From NCBI GenBank assembly GCA_022710975.1, contig JAKLGA010000013.1, positions 62,001 through 126,000 on the forward strand: a DNA stretch of 64,000 nt, written 5' to 3'. Position 1 is the stretch's first letter. Each line of letters starts with the position of its first letter. Below are positions 32,901-41,476 of the stretch, one piece after another. A program made the translations under genes and the position numbers. This stretch comes from Myxococcota bacterium (GTDB lineage: Bacteria; Myxococcota; B64-G9). A model generated the notes under the pieces. That model ran no database searches. It saw only the letters and a list, made by a program, of their open reading frames with translations, and was not told where the DNA came from.

Positions 32901-35900
32901 GTGGGCCAGGGCTGGGTGTCCTGGCAGCGCAACGACACCGACCGCATCGATCTGGTCGCGGACAAGACCCTTTACGACGTGGGCGAGAGCGCCCGCATCC
33001 TGGTCAAGAGCCCCTACCCCAGGGCCGAGGCGCTGCTGACCGTGGAGCGCGAGGGGGTGCAGCTGGCGCGCCGCATCCGGCTCGAGGGCAGCGCCACGGC
33101 GCTGGACATCCCCATCACCGAGGAGATGATCCCCAACGCCTTCGTGGGCGTGGTGCTGGTGCGCGGGCGGGTGGGGGACCAGGAGGGCCTGGAGACGGGC
33201 GACGATCCGGGCCGGCCGGGCATCCGCGTCGGCTACGCCCAGCTCAAGGTGGAGCGCAGGAGCAAGCGGCTCCAGGTCACGGTCACCCCCGACGCGGCCG
33301 ACAAGCGCCCGCGGGACAAGGTGCGCCTGGCGCTCGAGGTCAAGGACCACCGCGGCCAGGGCGCGCCCGCCGAGCTCACGGTGTGGGCCGTGGACGAGGG
33401 GGTGCTGCGCCTGACCGACTACCAGCTGCCCGATCCGATCGCGGCGGTCCACCCGGACCGCGGCCTGTCGGTGCGCCTGGGCGAGCCGCTCATCCACCTG
33501 CTGCTCAGGAAGCCCTTCGCCGAGAAGGGCCAGAGCGCGGGCGGCGGCGGGGGCGGGGAGGCGGTCGGCAGCGGCTTCCGCTCGCGCTTCAAGACCACCG
33601 CGCTGTGGGTGGGCGACGCGCTGGCGGACGCCGGCGGCCGGGCCCAGCTCGAGTTCGAGCTGCCGGACAACCTGACCACCTACCGGCTGATGGCGGTGGC
33701 GGTGACCGAGGGCGACCGCTTCGGCGCGGGCCAGTCCAGGCTGAGCGTGTCCAAGCCGCTGCTGGCGCTGCCCGCCCTGCCGCGGCTGGCGCGCGTGGGC
33801 GACGCCTTCGAGGCCGGCGTGGTGGTGCACACCAAGGGCGTGCGCATCGACGAGGCCAGGGTGGTGCTGGAGGCCCGCGGGGCGCGGCTGCTCGGCGGCC
33901 AGGAGGTCGAGCCCGGGCTGTGGCGGGCCGAGAAGCGCGCGGCGCTGGCCGACGGCCGCCCGCGCGAGGTGCGCTTCCGCATCCAGGCCGAGGCCCCGGG
34001 CACCGCCGTGCTGCGCTTCCAGGTCGAGGGCGGCGGGGAGCGCGACGGGGTCGAGGCCAAGGTGCCCGTCCAGCTCCCGGTGGAGCTCGAGACCGTGGCC
34101 ACCTACGGCGATACCCAGGACGCGCGCGAGGAGGCCGTGGCCCCGCCGGGCGGGGTGCGCCCGGGCCTGGGCGGCCTGGAGCTCACCCTGGCGTCCACGA
34201 TCATGGGCGGCTTCGACGAGGGCATGCGCCAGCTCGTGGACTACCCCTACGGCTGCCTGGAGCAGCTCTCGAGCCGGCTGGTGCCCTTCGTGGCCCTGCG
34301 CGAGCTGCACGGCAAGTTCGGCGTACCCTACCAGGCGCCGGGCGAGGCCGAGCGCCAGCGCCGGGGCGACTTCGAGGCCTTCGTGACCGAGTGGCTGGGC
34401 GAGGAGACGCTCCGGCTCCACGAAACCACCGACCCCGACGAGATCGTGAAGAAGACGGTCAAGGCCGTCGAGCGCCTGCAGAACCCGGACGGCTCCTACC
34501 GCTACTGGCCCTCCAGCGGGTGCGCCAGCGACTGGGGCTCGGCCTACGCGGTGCTGTCGCTCTTCCGCGCCTCCGAGCTCGGCTACCCGGTGGATGGCGA
34601 TGGCCTCAGGCGCGGCCAGCGTTTCCTGGCCGACCAGGTGGCCGCCGGGCGCTGCGCGCCCTGCCACGGCTTCTGCGCGCCGCCCCCGGACTCCACCCGG
34701 GTGTTCGCGCTCTACACCCTGGCCCGCACCAGGGCGCCCAAGCCATCCTACTACAACGAGCTCCACGCTCGCCGGGACAAGCTGCCGCTGTTCGCCCAGG
34801 CCATGCTGGCGGACGCCATGTTCGTGGGCGGCGGCGAGCGCCGGGCGGCCGAGCAGCTCCTGCAGGAGGTGCTCAACCGCGGCCAGGAGTCCGCGGGCGG
34901 GCTGCACTTCGAGGAGGTGAACCCGCTCACCTACGCGGCGGTGTGGTCCTCCGACACCCGCACCACCGCCATCGTGCTGCAGACGCTCACGGACATCTCC
35001 CCGGCCCACCCCTTCGTGGCCAAGATCGCCCGCCACCTGACCCTGGTGCGCAAGGGCAGCGGCCGCTTCCGCAACACCCAGGAGGCCGCCTTCGCCCTCA
35101 TGGCGCTCACCGAGGTGGTGCGCACCAAGGAGGCCGAGGCGCCGGACTTCACCGCCAGGGTGCTGCTGGGCGGGAAGGAGGTGGCCGCGCGGCCCTTCCG
35201 CGGCCGCTCGATGAAGGTCGAGCAGCACCGGCTGCCCATGGCCGAGCTGGGGGAGCTCAAGGGCCAGACCTCGCTGCGCTTCGAGAAGCAGGGCGCTGGC
35301 GTGCTGTACTACGGCGCGCGGCTGCGCTACGCCCCGGCCGAGCTGCCCATGACTCCGCTCGACCAGGGCCTGGTGGTGCAGCGCTGGTTCGAGCCCTACC
35401 AGGGCGGCGGCCAGGCCACCGCCTTCAAGGCCGGCGACCTGGTGCGGGTGCGCGTGCGGGTGGGCTCGCCTCAGGAGCGCCAGTACCTGGTGGTCGAGGT
35501 GCCGCTGCCGGCCGGGCTGGAGGCGGTCGACACCTCGCTGGCCTCCACGGCCCGCATCGGCGCGATGGGTGAGGAGGGGCCTGGACAGGGCTATGAGCAC
35601 GAGAGCGCCGAGGACACCTACGCCGACCAGGCCGACGGCGAGTCGCCCGGGGAGCTCGGTCCGTACGCCGCCAGCTTCTGGAGCCCGTTCAACCACGTGG
35701 AGGTGCGCGACGACCGGGTGCTGCTGTTCGCCGATCACCTGCCGCCCGGCGTGCACGTGTCGTCCTTCGTGGCGCGCGCCACCACCCCGGGCCGCTTCCT
35801 GATGAAGCCCGCCCGGGCCGAGGAGATGTACACGCCCGAGGTGTTCGGGCGCTCGGCCGGCGGCGTGCTGGACGTGCTGCTGGACGAGGAGCTGGCCGCC

Positions 35901-35906
35901 CGCTAG
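29919..35906 (+). CDS. Bacterial alpha-2-macroglobulin lipoprotein (YfhM type)
   Basis: 1,995 residues. ATG 29919 starts a lipoprotein signal (MRTNVRWQVGVAAVLAGFLA, lipobox LALGC). The macroglobulin MG-like beta domains fill the first two thirds, for example the MG segment GDWDGDKPRSLGLVFSERG followed by IYRPGESVQLKGLARV. Then come the VWAVDEGVL motif, the A2M core with FKTTALWVGDALADAGG and LPDNLTTYRLMAVA, and an intact thioester motif YGCLEQ (Cys ~1446) followed by the helical thioester domain. The known role is to trap invading proteases in the periplasm by covalent thioester attack. PBP1C is encoded 20 bases downstream, the classic partner, thought to repair the wall after breach. Confidence 0.95.
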   Translation: MRTNVRWQVGVAAVLAGFLALGCECGGVREGGGGALPPGTDTPSQTLAPLPEPPVIPVQQAAGPGGELTVVAARPQGEARGALRPTVTFSRPIVALGALEEGHGREVVARLEPAIPGEWRWLGSASVEFVPRGLYPYATHFRVIVPAGLKALDGAALAKDYTFEFETPRPEVQSVSPGADFAWLTPRPTFTLVLNQPVQGLAGHARLELGPERRRVGLEVVKEVDVAEENRASEQGRRYARASFEERGFKNRQTRYELAPVEALPLDAEVELVVAGGLPGKDGPLGMALEHRTSYRTYGPMRVREARACFYSDCPYGPMLLLLSNPARIEKLAEELKARLVLEPPVEVDWDAVEAGLSDEHGPYVMVPGRYRPGSAYRVRVAAGFADEFGQAAPAFSGELRTSDLDPFFDLGSGQALLEADGDGQLPVESANLTRLELQAWVLDPAGMARWLGSDQQPDRLPAGAVQNRSLLLGEGRNVQRRSPIPLRDFLPAGQRTGLLVVMASAPELPAARQRWRPRVAVQLTDLAVHGKLGPRDGLVWVTRLSSGEGVAGAELELYDRTGARLWTGTSTPDGTARVPGLERLIPGDEHRWGPPFALLSARKDGDVGVTLSSWEGGLGPWAFGLPGDWDGDKPRSLGLVFSERGIYRPGESVQLKGLARVRRLGDLATPQAGTRVKLALHDSRGQKLAERELALSRFGTFQAALELPKDGPLGTYTANAELRVAGRVLTYSGSFRVEEYRAPQFQVDVTAAAADAVAGEPLQATVLSRYLFGGAMAEADTRWSALRCSTTFSPPGNEGFEFGVQTWWWDDETPEPGCEVVAGGQGRADAQGVLALEIGRAEAPAGKTASYTVEAEVTDVNRQRQANRVTLTVHPAAAYAGVRVATTGFAEVGKPARVELVAAAADGARLEGQALELKVLRRTWKSIRKQGAGHRWFTVSEPVEEPAGGCAERSAKTPVACEVTPSEPGFYILEASLTDEQGRKQTSKTSFYAVGQGWVSWQRNDTDRIDLVADKTLYDVGESARILVKSPYPRAEALLTVEREGVQLARRIRLEGSATALDIPITEEMIPNAFVGVVLVRGRVGDQEGLETGDDPGRPGIRVGYAQLKVERRSKRLQVTVTPDAADKRPRDKVRLALEVKDHRGQGAPAELTVWAVDEGVLRLTDYQLPDPIAAVHPDRGLSVRLGEPLIHLLLRKPFAEKGQSAGGGGGGEAVGSGFRSRFKTTALWVGDALADAGGRAQLEFELPDNLTTYRLMAVAVTEGDRFGAGQSRLSVSKPLLALPALPRLARVGDAFEAGVVVHTKGVRIDEARVVLEARGARLLGGQEVEPGLWRAEKRAALADGRPREVRFRIQAEAPGTAVLRFQVEGGGERDGVEAKVPVQLPVELETVATYGDTQDAREEAVAPPGGVRPGLGGLELTLASTIMGGFDEGMRQLVDYPYGCLEQLSSRLVPFVALRELHGKFGVPYQAPGEAERQRRGDFEAFVTEWLGEETLRLHETTDPDEIVKKTVKAVERLQNPDGSYRYWPSSGCASDWGSAYAVLSLFRASELGYPVDGDGLRRGQRFLADQVAAGRCAPCHGFCAPPPDSTRVFALYTLARTRAPKPSYYNELHARRDKLPLFAQAMLADAMFVGGGERRAAEQLLQEVLNRGQESAGGLHFEEVNPLTYAAVWSSDTRTTAIVLQTLTDISPAHPFVAKIARHLTLVRKGSGRFRNTQEAAFALMALTEVVRTKEAEAPDFTARVLLGGKEVAARPFRGRSMKVEQHRLPMAELGELKGQTSLRFEKQGAGVLYYGARLRYAPAELPMTPLDQGLVVQRWFEPYQGGGQATAFKAGDLVRVRVRVGSPQERQYLVVEVPLPAGLEAVDTSLASTARIGAMGEEGPGQGYEHESAEDTYADQADGESPGELGPYAASFWSPFNHVEVRDDRVLLFADHLPPGVHVSSFVARATTPGRFLMKPARAEEMYTPEVFGRSAGGVLDVLLDEELAAR

Positions 35907-35926
35907 CCGAGGAGGAGGGCGACGCC

Positions 35927-38281
35927 GTGAGCCGGAAGCTCAAGCGCTGGGCGAGGAGGGTCGGGCTCACCGTCGCGGCAGCCGCCGGGCTCCTGCTCGC
36001 CGCGGCGCTCGCCTTCGTGCTCTGGCCGCTGCCCGAGGGGCTGCTCTCGCGGGAGGCGCTCTCCTCGCTGGTGTTGACCGATCGGCAGGGCGGGCTGCTG
36101 CGCGAGGTGCGCTCGCGCGAGGACGGGCGCGCGGTGCCGCTCCCGCCCGGGCCGCTCCCGCCGCAGGTGCGCGCGGCCTTCCTGGCCGCCGAGGACCGGC
36201 GCTTCGAGGCTCACCTGGGCGTGGATGCGCTGGCCGTGGCCCGCGCGCTCGCCCAGAACCTGCGCGCCGGCCGGGTGGTGAGCGGCGCCTCGACCCTCAC
36301 CCAGCAGCTCGCCCGGCGCCTGCTCACGCCGCCCGGCGCGCGCCGCCCGCGCGGCGTGTGGACCAAGCTCGAGGAGGCCCTGTGGGCGGTGCGCCTGAGC
36401 CTGCACCTGCCCAAGGAGCGGGTGCTGCGCGAGTACCTGGACCGCGTGGCGCTGGGACACAACACCTACGGGGTGGAGGCGGCCGCCCAGCTCTACTTCG
36501 GGCGGCCCGCCCGCTCGCTGTCCGCGGGCCAGGCGGCGCTGCTGGCCGGGCTGGCCTGCTCGCCCAGCCGCTACGATCCCTACCGGCAGCCGGCCCGGGC
36601 GCGCGCGCGCATGTCTCGTGTGCTGGGGCGCATGGCCGCGCTCGGCTGGCTCACGCCCGAGCGGGCGCGCAGCGAGGCCGTGGCCGGCCTGGATCTCGTG
36701 CCGGCCGAGCAGGTGTTCCGCGCGCCCCACCTGGGCGAGGCCCTGCTGGCGCGGCTGGGGGAGCGCGGGCTCGAGGGCGCGGCGCGCATCGAGACCAGCC
36801 TCGACCCGGGCCTGCAGGCGGACGTCGAGGCCCTGGTGCGGGACGAGCTCCAGGCGCTCGGCGACCGCCGCGTGGGCCAGGCCGCGGTCCTGGTGGTGGA
36901 CAATCGTTCGGGCGAGGTGCTGGCCTACGTCGGCTCGCGCGACTTCCTCGACCCCGAGCGCCTGGGGCAGAACGACGGGGTGCGCGCGCGGCGCCAGCCC
37001 GGGAGCGCGCTCAAGCCCTTCGCCTACGGCCTGGCGCTCTCCCGCGGCTTCACCCCGGCCACGGTGCTCTCGGACGTGGAGGTGCACCTCTCGACCCCGG
37101 GCGGCGACTACGTGCCGCGCAACTACGATCGCCGGGCGCACGGCCCGGTGCGGCTGCGCGCGGCGCTCGCCAACTCCTACAACATCCCGGCCGTGCGGGT
37201 GACCGAGCGGCTGGGCCCGGAGCGGGTGCTCGAGGTGCTGCGGCGGGCCGGGCTCGAGTCGCTCGACCGCGCCGCGTCCCACTACGGGGTGGGGGTGGTG
37301 CTGGGCAACGGCGACGTGAGCCTGTGGGAGCTCGCGCGCGCCTTCCGCGGGCTCGCCCTGGGCGGCCAGGTGCGACCGCTGACCGAGGTGCGCGCGGCCT
37401 GGGACGGCGCGGGGCGGCCGCTCGCGCTGCGGCCCGAGCTCGTGGCGCGGCGGTTCCTGCCGGAGGACGCGGTGGCGCTGCTGACCGACATCCTCGCGGA
37501 CGAAGGCGCCCGGGCCCCGGCCTTCGGCCTGGACAACGCCCTGCGCCTGCCCTTCCCGGTGGCGGCCAAGACCGGCACCAGCCGCGGGCACGTGGACAAC
37601 TGGTGCGCGGGCTTCACCCGCGAGCGCACCGTGGCGGTGTGGGTGGGCAACTTCGACGGCGCGGCCATGCGCCGGGTCTCGGGCATCACCGGGGCCGGGC
37701 CGCTCTTCCGGCGGATCATGCTGCGGGCCATGCGGGGCCTCGACCCGGCCCCGCTGGTCGCGCGCGGGCGCTTCGCCGCCGTGGACATCTGCCCGCTGTC
37801 CGGGGCGCGCGCCACGGCCGCCTGCCCGGGCGTGCTGCACGAGCTGTTCCTGCCGGGCTCCGAGCCCAGCCACGCCTGCCCCATGCATCGCCAGGCGGCG
37901 CCGGGCCTGGTGGCCCTCGACGTGGGCCCCGAGTTCTACGCCTGGGCGCGGGCCGAGGGGCTCTCGGCCGGGCCCGCGGCCGCGCCCCCGGGGGAGACGG
38001 CCGCGCCCGGCGGGGGGCGCGGGCGGCTGCTGATGCCCGGCGACGGGGACCGGTACCTGCTCGAGCCCGATCTGCCGGCCGCGGACCAGAGCGTGCCGGT
38101 GCGGGCCGTGGCGCCGGCGGGCGTGTCGCGCCTCGAGCTGCGCCTGGACGGCCAGCCGGTGGCCGAGCTCGGGCCGCCCTTCGTGGGCCGGGTGCCCGCC
38201 GCGCGCGGGGCGCACCGGCTGGAGGTCTGGCTGCCGGCCGGTGAGCGGCCGCTGTGGTCCGTGGGCTACGTCGTGCGCTGA
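35927..38281 (+). CDS. pbpC: Penicillin-binding protein 1C
   Basis: 784 residues. It polymerises glycan strands and carries a transpeptidase domain. An N-terminal TM anchor (~12-33) precedes the GT51 transglycosylase domain (catalytic Glu89 in AAEDRRFEAH; GASTLTQQLARRLL; LDRVALGHNTYGVEAAA). The transpeptidase domain has SxxK as SALK (Ser360), SYN (NSYNIPAVRV) and KTGTS (548-552). The C-terminal ~90 residues match the PBP1C C-terminal Ig-like domain. ATG 35927 is GTG in the DNA (GTGAGCCGG) with GAGGAGG ahead. It is co-transcribed with alpha-2-macroglobulin, a conserved pair. Its stop is four bases from the end of the convergent 1,042-residue protein gene. Confidence 0.96.
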   Translation: MSRKLKRWARRVGLTVAAAAGLLLAAALAFVLWPLPEGLLSREALSSLVLTDRQGGLLREVRSREDGRAVPLPPGPLPPQVRAAFLAAEDRRFEAHLGVDALAVARALAQNLRAGRVVSGASTLTQQLARRLLTPPGARRPRGVWTKLEEALWAVRLSLHLPKERVLREYLDRVALGHNTYGVEAAAQLYFGRPARSLSAGQAALLAGLACSPSRYDPYRQPARARARMSRVLGRMAALGWLTPERARSEAVAGLDLVPAEQVFRAPHLGEALLARLGERGLEGAARIETSLDPGLQADVEALVRDELQALGDRRVGQAAVLVVDNRSGEVLAYVGSRDFLDPERLGQNDGVRARRQPGSALKPFAYGLALSRGFTPATVLSDVEVHLSTPGGDYVPRNYDRRAHGPVRLRAALANSYNIPAVRVTERLGPERVLEVLRRAGLESLDRAASHYGVGVVLGNGDVSLWELARAFRGLALGGQVRPLTEVRAAWDGAGRPLALRPELVARRFLPEDAVALLTDILADEGARAPAFGLDNALRLPFPVAAKTGTSRGHVDNWCAGFTRERTVAVWVGNFDGAAMRRVSGITGAGPLFRRIMLRAMRGLDPAPLVARGRFAAVDICPLSGARATAACPGVLHELFLPGSEPSHACPMHRQAAPGLVALDVGPEFYAWARAEGLSAGPAAAPPGETAAPGGGRGRLLMPGDGDRYLLEPDLPAADQSVPVRAVAPAGVSRLELRLDGQPVAELGPPFVGRVPAARGAHRLEVWLPAGERPLWSVGYVVR

Positions 38282-38285
38282 GGGC

Positions 38286-41200
38286 TCAGGGGACGGCCGG
38301 GGCGGGCTGGGAGGGCAGGGCCGGGCGGCGCCCCAGGCGCCGGGCGGCCAGCGCGGCGAGCGCGGGCAGGGCGATCAGGGCGGGCAGCCACAGCCAGCTC
38401 GCGCCCAGGGCGATCTCGGCCGCCAGCACCAGCGCCAGGCCGCCCCCGGCCGCGCCCATGAGCGTCCGCCGGCCGAGGCGCAGCCCGCGGGCCCGGGCCC
38501 AGGAGAGCCCGGCCAGCAGGAGCACCACCAGCCCCGCGCTCGCCTCGCCGGCCGTGGACGCGCCCGCGGTGGCGTAGCGCACCGAGAAGTGCCCGGGCTC
38601 GTCGCCCTTGTTGGCGAACAGCTTCTCGAAGCGGTAGCGCACCCCCTGCTCGGGCAGCTCCAGCGCCAGCGGCAGCGCGCCGGCCGCCTGGGCGCCGTCG
38701 GCCGTGACCAGGCGCTCGCCGGCCAGCGCGTCGGCCTTGGAGGCCAGCAGCGCGCGGGCGTCCAGGCCCTGGTCGAGGGCGCCCGCCGGCGCCTCCACCC
38801 GGGTCATGTTGCTGTCCACCGCGCCGTAGGCCAGGTCGGCGGGCAGGTACACGTCCCAGGTGCTGCGCGTCTCGACGATGTCGGGCACCGGCAGCCCGCC
38901 CTCGGCCCAGCCGGCCAGGCCGAGGCGGCCCACCGCGCTGGCGTACACCAGCTCCACCTCGAAGGCGCGCTCCGAGTTGGTCAGCGGCACCAGCACCGCG
39001 GTGGGCACGTCGCCGCGGGCGGGCTTCACCGGCTCGCCGTTCATGCGCGCCGACCACAGCTCCGAGCCGGCCGGGAGATCCACCCGCAGGAACTGCTTGC
39101 GCCGGTTGCGGATCTGGTACTGGGCCCGGGTCAGCATCAGCCCGTGCCGGGTGAGCAGGCTCTGGTAGCGCGCCTGGTCGATGGCCGCCACCTGCACCTT
39201 CATCTCCTCGTGGTGCTTGATCTCCAGCCCCATGGCCAGCGGGGGCTCCGAGTGCACGTACTTGAAGGCCAGCAGCACCGGGTTGGTGGTGCGCAGCAGC
39301 AGCTGGCGCGGCAGCTCCTGGGCGTCCAGCGGCTGGGCCTGGCCGGCCTCCACGGCCTGCACCTCGACCGCGCTCAGCGCCTCCACGGCCAACCGGCCCT
39401 GCTCCATGTCGGCCCCGGTGGCGTGCACCAGCGGCACGGCCACGCGCGGCTCGCTCCCGGACAGCACCCGCTCGTAGGCGAGCTCCACGGCCAGGTTGCC
39501 CTCCATCTCCTGGGTGAAGGTGAGCTGGAGCTGGCGGGTCGGGCCCTCGGCCAGCTTGTAGTCACGCAGCGAGGGCGCGGTGACCGACACCAGGTTGACC
39601 TCGGGCGGGAGCTCCAGGTCGAGCTCCATCAGCCGGCCGGACTTGATGGCGATCTGCACGCTGGCGGAGGCCTTGAGCACCCCGTCGCCCACCGACAGCA
39701 GCGTGTCCACCACCGCGTCGAACTTGCCCTGCTTGCGCTCGGGCGGGGCCAGGCGCACCTGGAGGCTGGCCTGCGGATCGACGTACTTCAGGGTGTGGGC
39801 CACGGTGCGCTGGATGCCCTCGCGCACCCAGGCCGGGAGCTGGTTCTCGCCCACCTTGCTCATGCCCTCGACCGCCTCAGGCTGCATGGACAGATCCGCC
39901 CCCTGCAGCAGCGCCACCATGCCGCGCTGGCGCTGCAGCCCCTCGGGCCGCAGCAGCGGCAGCTCCAGCGCCTCGCGCTCGGCGATCTGCCGGGGCCCGA
40001 GCGCCCGCTCGTAGTGCACCTGCCAGCGGTACTCGCCGCGCTGCTCTCGATCCAGGTACACGGTCAGGCGCTGCTGGCCGCCCTCGGCCCGGGTGACCCG
40101 CCAGTCCGCGACGCCGTCGCCCAGCACCTGGTTGACCGCCACTCCGCCGGGCAGGAGCACCGACAGGCTGCGGGCCGCGCCGCGGTTGACCTGGGTGAGC
40201 AGGATGGCCTCCACGTGCAGCACGCCCTCCTCGGCGTGCACCACGTGGAACACCTCGCCGTGGGCCTGGAGCTGCTCCTCGCGGGCCTCCGGTGGCAGCT
40301 CGGACCAGGTCAGGCGGACCTGGTCCGCGGGCGGCAGGTGGAAGTCGGCCTGGGTGCGCTCGGCGCGCCGCTGGTGCTCGACCCCGGCCCGCGGCTCGAC
40401 CGCGAGCTCCTTGCGCCCGGGCAGGTTCAGGCGGAAGCGCGACACCGGCGGCCGCGGCAGCCACAGCGTGGTGCCCGGCGGGCCGCCCTGCACGTCCACG
40501 GGCGTCTCGAAGGCGAGCTCCACCCGGTGGCGCCCGGCGCCCGAGAGCTGGACGCGGAGCTGGCCGTCCCGCTCCTCGACCACCGCCTCCCGGCCGTCCA
40601 CCCGGGCCGAGGCCAGGGCGGCCGAGGCCGACAGCACTGGGTGCGAGAGCGCCCCGGGCTCGAAGAGCTGGAGCTGGAGCCGGGCCTGCCACGCCACCAC
40701 CTGGCCACGCAGCTCGCCCTCGTACTCGGCCCCCACCACCAGGGCCTGGGCGCCGCCGGGCGCGCCCCACACGAGCTGGACGCCCGGCGCGCGGGGCACC
40801 GCGGCGGTCACGCGCGTGCGCCCGTCGGCGGCGCTGGTGGTCAGCCCGGCGGCCGGCACCACCGCCACCTCCAGCCCCTCGCCCGGCAGGCTGGCCTGGA
40901 AGGTCTGCGCCGCGGCGGCCGGCAGCGGCAGCGCCACGGACAGGCCGCGGCCGCTGGCCTGCACCGGCAGGCTGAAGACGAGCTCGAGCCGGCGCAGGCC
41001 CGAGCCGCGCACGGCCCAGCTCAGCGCTCCGCCGCGCACCTCGAGGGCCACCGGCTTGTCGTCCTCGAGCGCGCTCTGCACGGCCAGGCCGGCGGGCAGC
41101 AGCGGGACGCTGACCCAGTCCTCGCTGAGCACGTGCAGGGTCAGCGCCATGCGCACCTCGGCCTGGGCGCTCGACTGCACCTCGACGCGCACCTCGGCCT

Positions 41201-41414
41201 GCGACAGGGTCACCCCCACGGGCGGCGGGATCACCGGCTGCTGCACCGCGGCCCGGGCGACCAGCTCCTGGAACTCGGGCAGGGGGATGCGGACCTCCCC
41301 GGGTGATTCGGCTCGGGAGGCGGGGAGATAGGACACCAGGGACAGCAGGGACAGCAAGGACAGGCGCAGGACAGAGGGCCTGGGCACACGCGTGGCGGGC
41401 AGGGGACACACCAT
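38286..41414 (-). CDS. Large periplasmic beta-rich protein with C-terminal TM anchor
   Basis: 1,042 residues; ATG 41414 is preceded by CAGGAGGTG at ideal spacing. A Sec signal (RLSLLSLLSLVSYLPASRA) starts the protein. A long region of repeated beta-strand patterns follows, such as ARMALTLHVL-type strands, VELAFETPVDVQG and GNLAVELAYERV, suggesting stacked beta-sandwiches. One or two TM helices lie near residues ~965-1030 with a short basic tail. No Cys-rich, catalytic or VWA motif was seen and no family was recognised. It is the last gene of the unit ECF sigma - anti-sigma/VWA - this protein, 62 bases after the anti-sigma stop. A sensor or structural partner of the anti-sigma ectodomain is a reasonable inference. 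Confidence 0.85.
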   Translation of the reverse strand: MVCPLPATRVPRPSVLRLSLLSLLSLVSYLPASRAESPGEVRIPLPEFQELVARAAVQQPVIPPPVGVTLSQAEVRVEVQSSAQAEVRMALTLHVLSEDWVSVPLLPAGLAVQSALEDDKPVALEVRGGALSWAVRGSGLRRLELVFSLPVQASGRGLSVALPLPAAAAQTFQASLPGEGLEVAVVPAAGLTTSAADGRTRVTAAVPRAPGVQLVWGAPGGAQALVVGAEYEGELRGQVVAWQARLQLQLFEPGALSHPVLSASAALASARVDGREAVVEERDGQLRVQLSGAGRHRVELAFETPVDVQGGPPGTTLWLPRPPVSRFRLNLPGRKELAVEPRAGVEHQRRAERTQADFHLPPADQVRLTWSELPPEAREEQLQAHGEVFHVVHAEEGVLHVEAILLTQVNRGAARSLSVLLPGGVAVNQVLGDGVADWRVTRAEGGQQRLTVYLDREQRGEYRWQVHYERALGPRQIAEREALELPLLRPEGLQRQRGMVALLQGADLSMQPEAVEGMSKVGENQLPAWVREGIQRTVAHTLKYVDPQASLQVRLAPPERKQGKFDAVVDTLLSVGDGVLKASASVQIAIKSGRLMELDLELPPEVNLVSVTAPSLRDYKLAEGPTRQLQLTFTQEMEGNLAVELAYERVLSGSEPRVAVPLVHATGADMEQGRLAVEALSAVEVQAVEAGQAQPLDAQELPRQLLLRTTNPVLLAFKYVHSEPPLAMGLEIKHHEEMKVQVAAIDQARYQSLLTRHGLMLTRAQYQIRNRRKQFLRVDLPAGSELWSARMNGEPVKPARGDVPTAVLVPLTNSERAFEVELVYASAVGRLGLAGWAEGGLPVPDIVETRSTWDVYLPADLAYGAVDSNMTRVEAPAGALDQGLDARALLASKADALAGERLVTADGAQAAGALPLALELPEQGVRYRFEKLFANKGDEPGHFSVRYATAGASTAGEASAGLVVLLLAGLSWARARGLRLGRRTLMGAAGGGLALVLAAEIALGASWLWLPALIALPALAALAARRLGRRPALPSQPAPAVP

Positions 41415-41476
41415 GACGTCACCTCCTGGGAGGTCAGGCTGTTTCGGGGACCGGACGAAGCGTCGCGCCGCCCCGC

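Noticed and set aside
29742-35756. 2,004-codon open frame on the minus strand opposite the alpha-2-macroglobulin gene
   Set aside because: Shadow frame caused by high G+C codon use; the plus strand codes a complete, recognisable A2M with signal peptide and thioester motif. The minus product is low-complexity His/Arg/Gly-rich.
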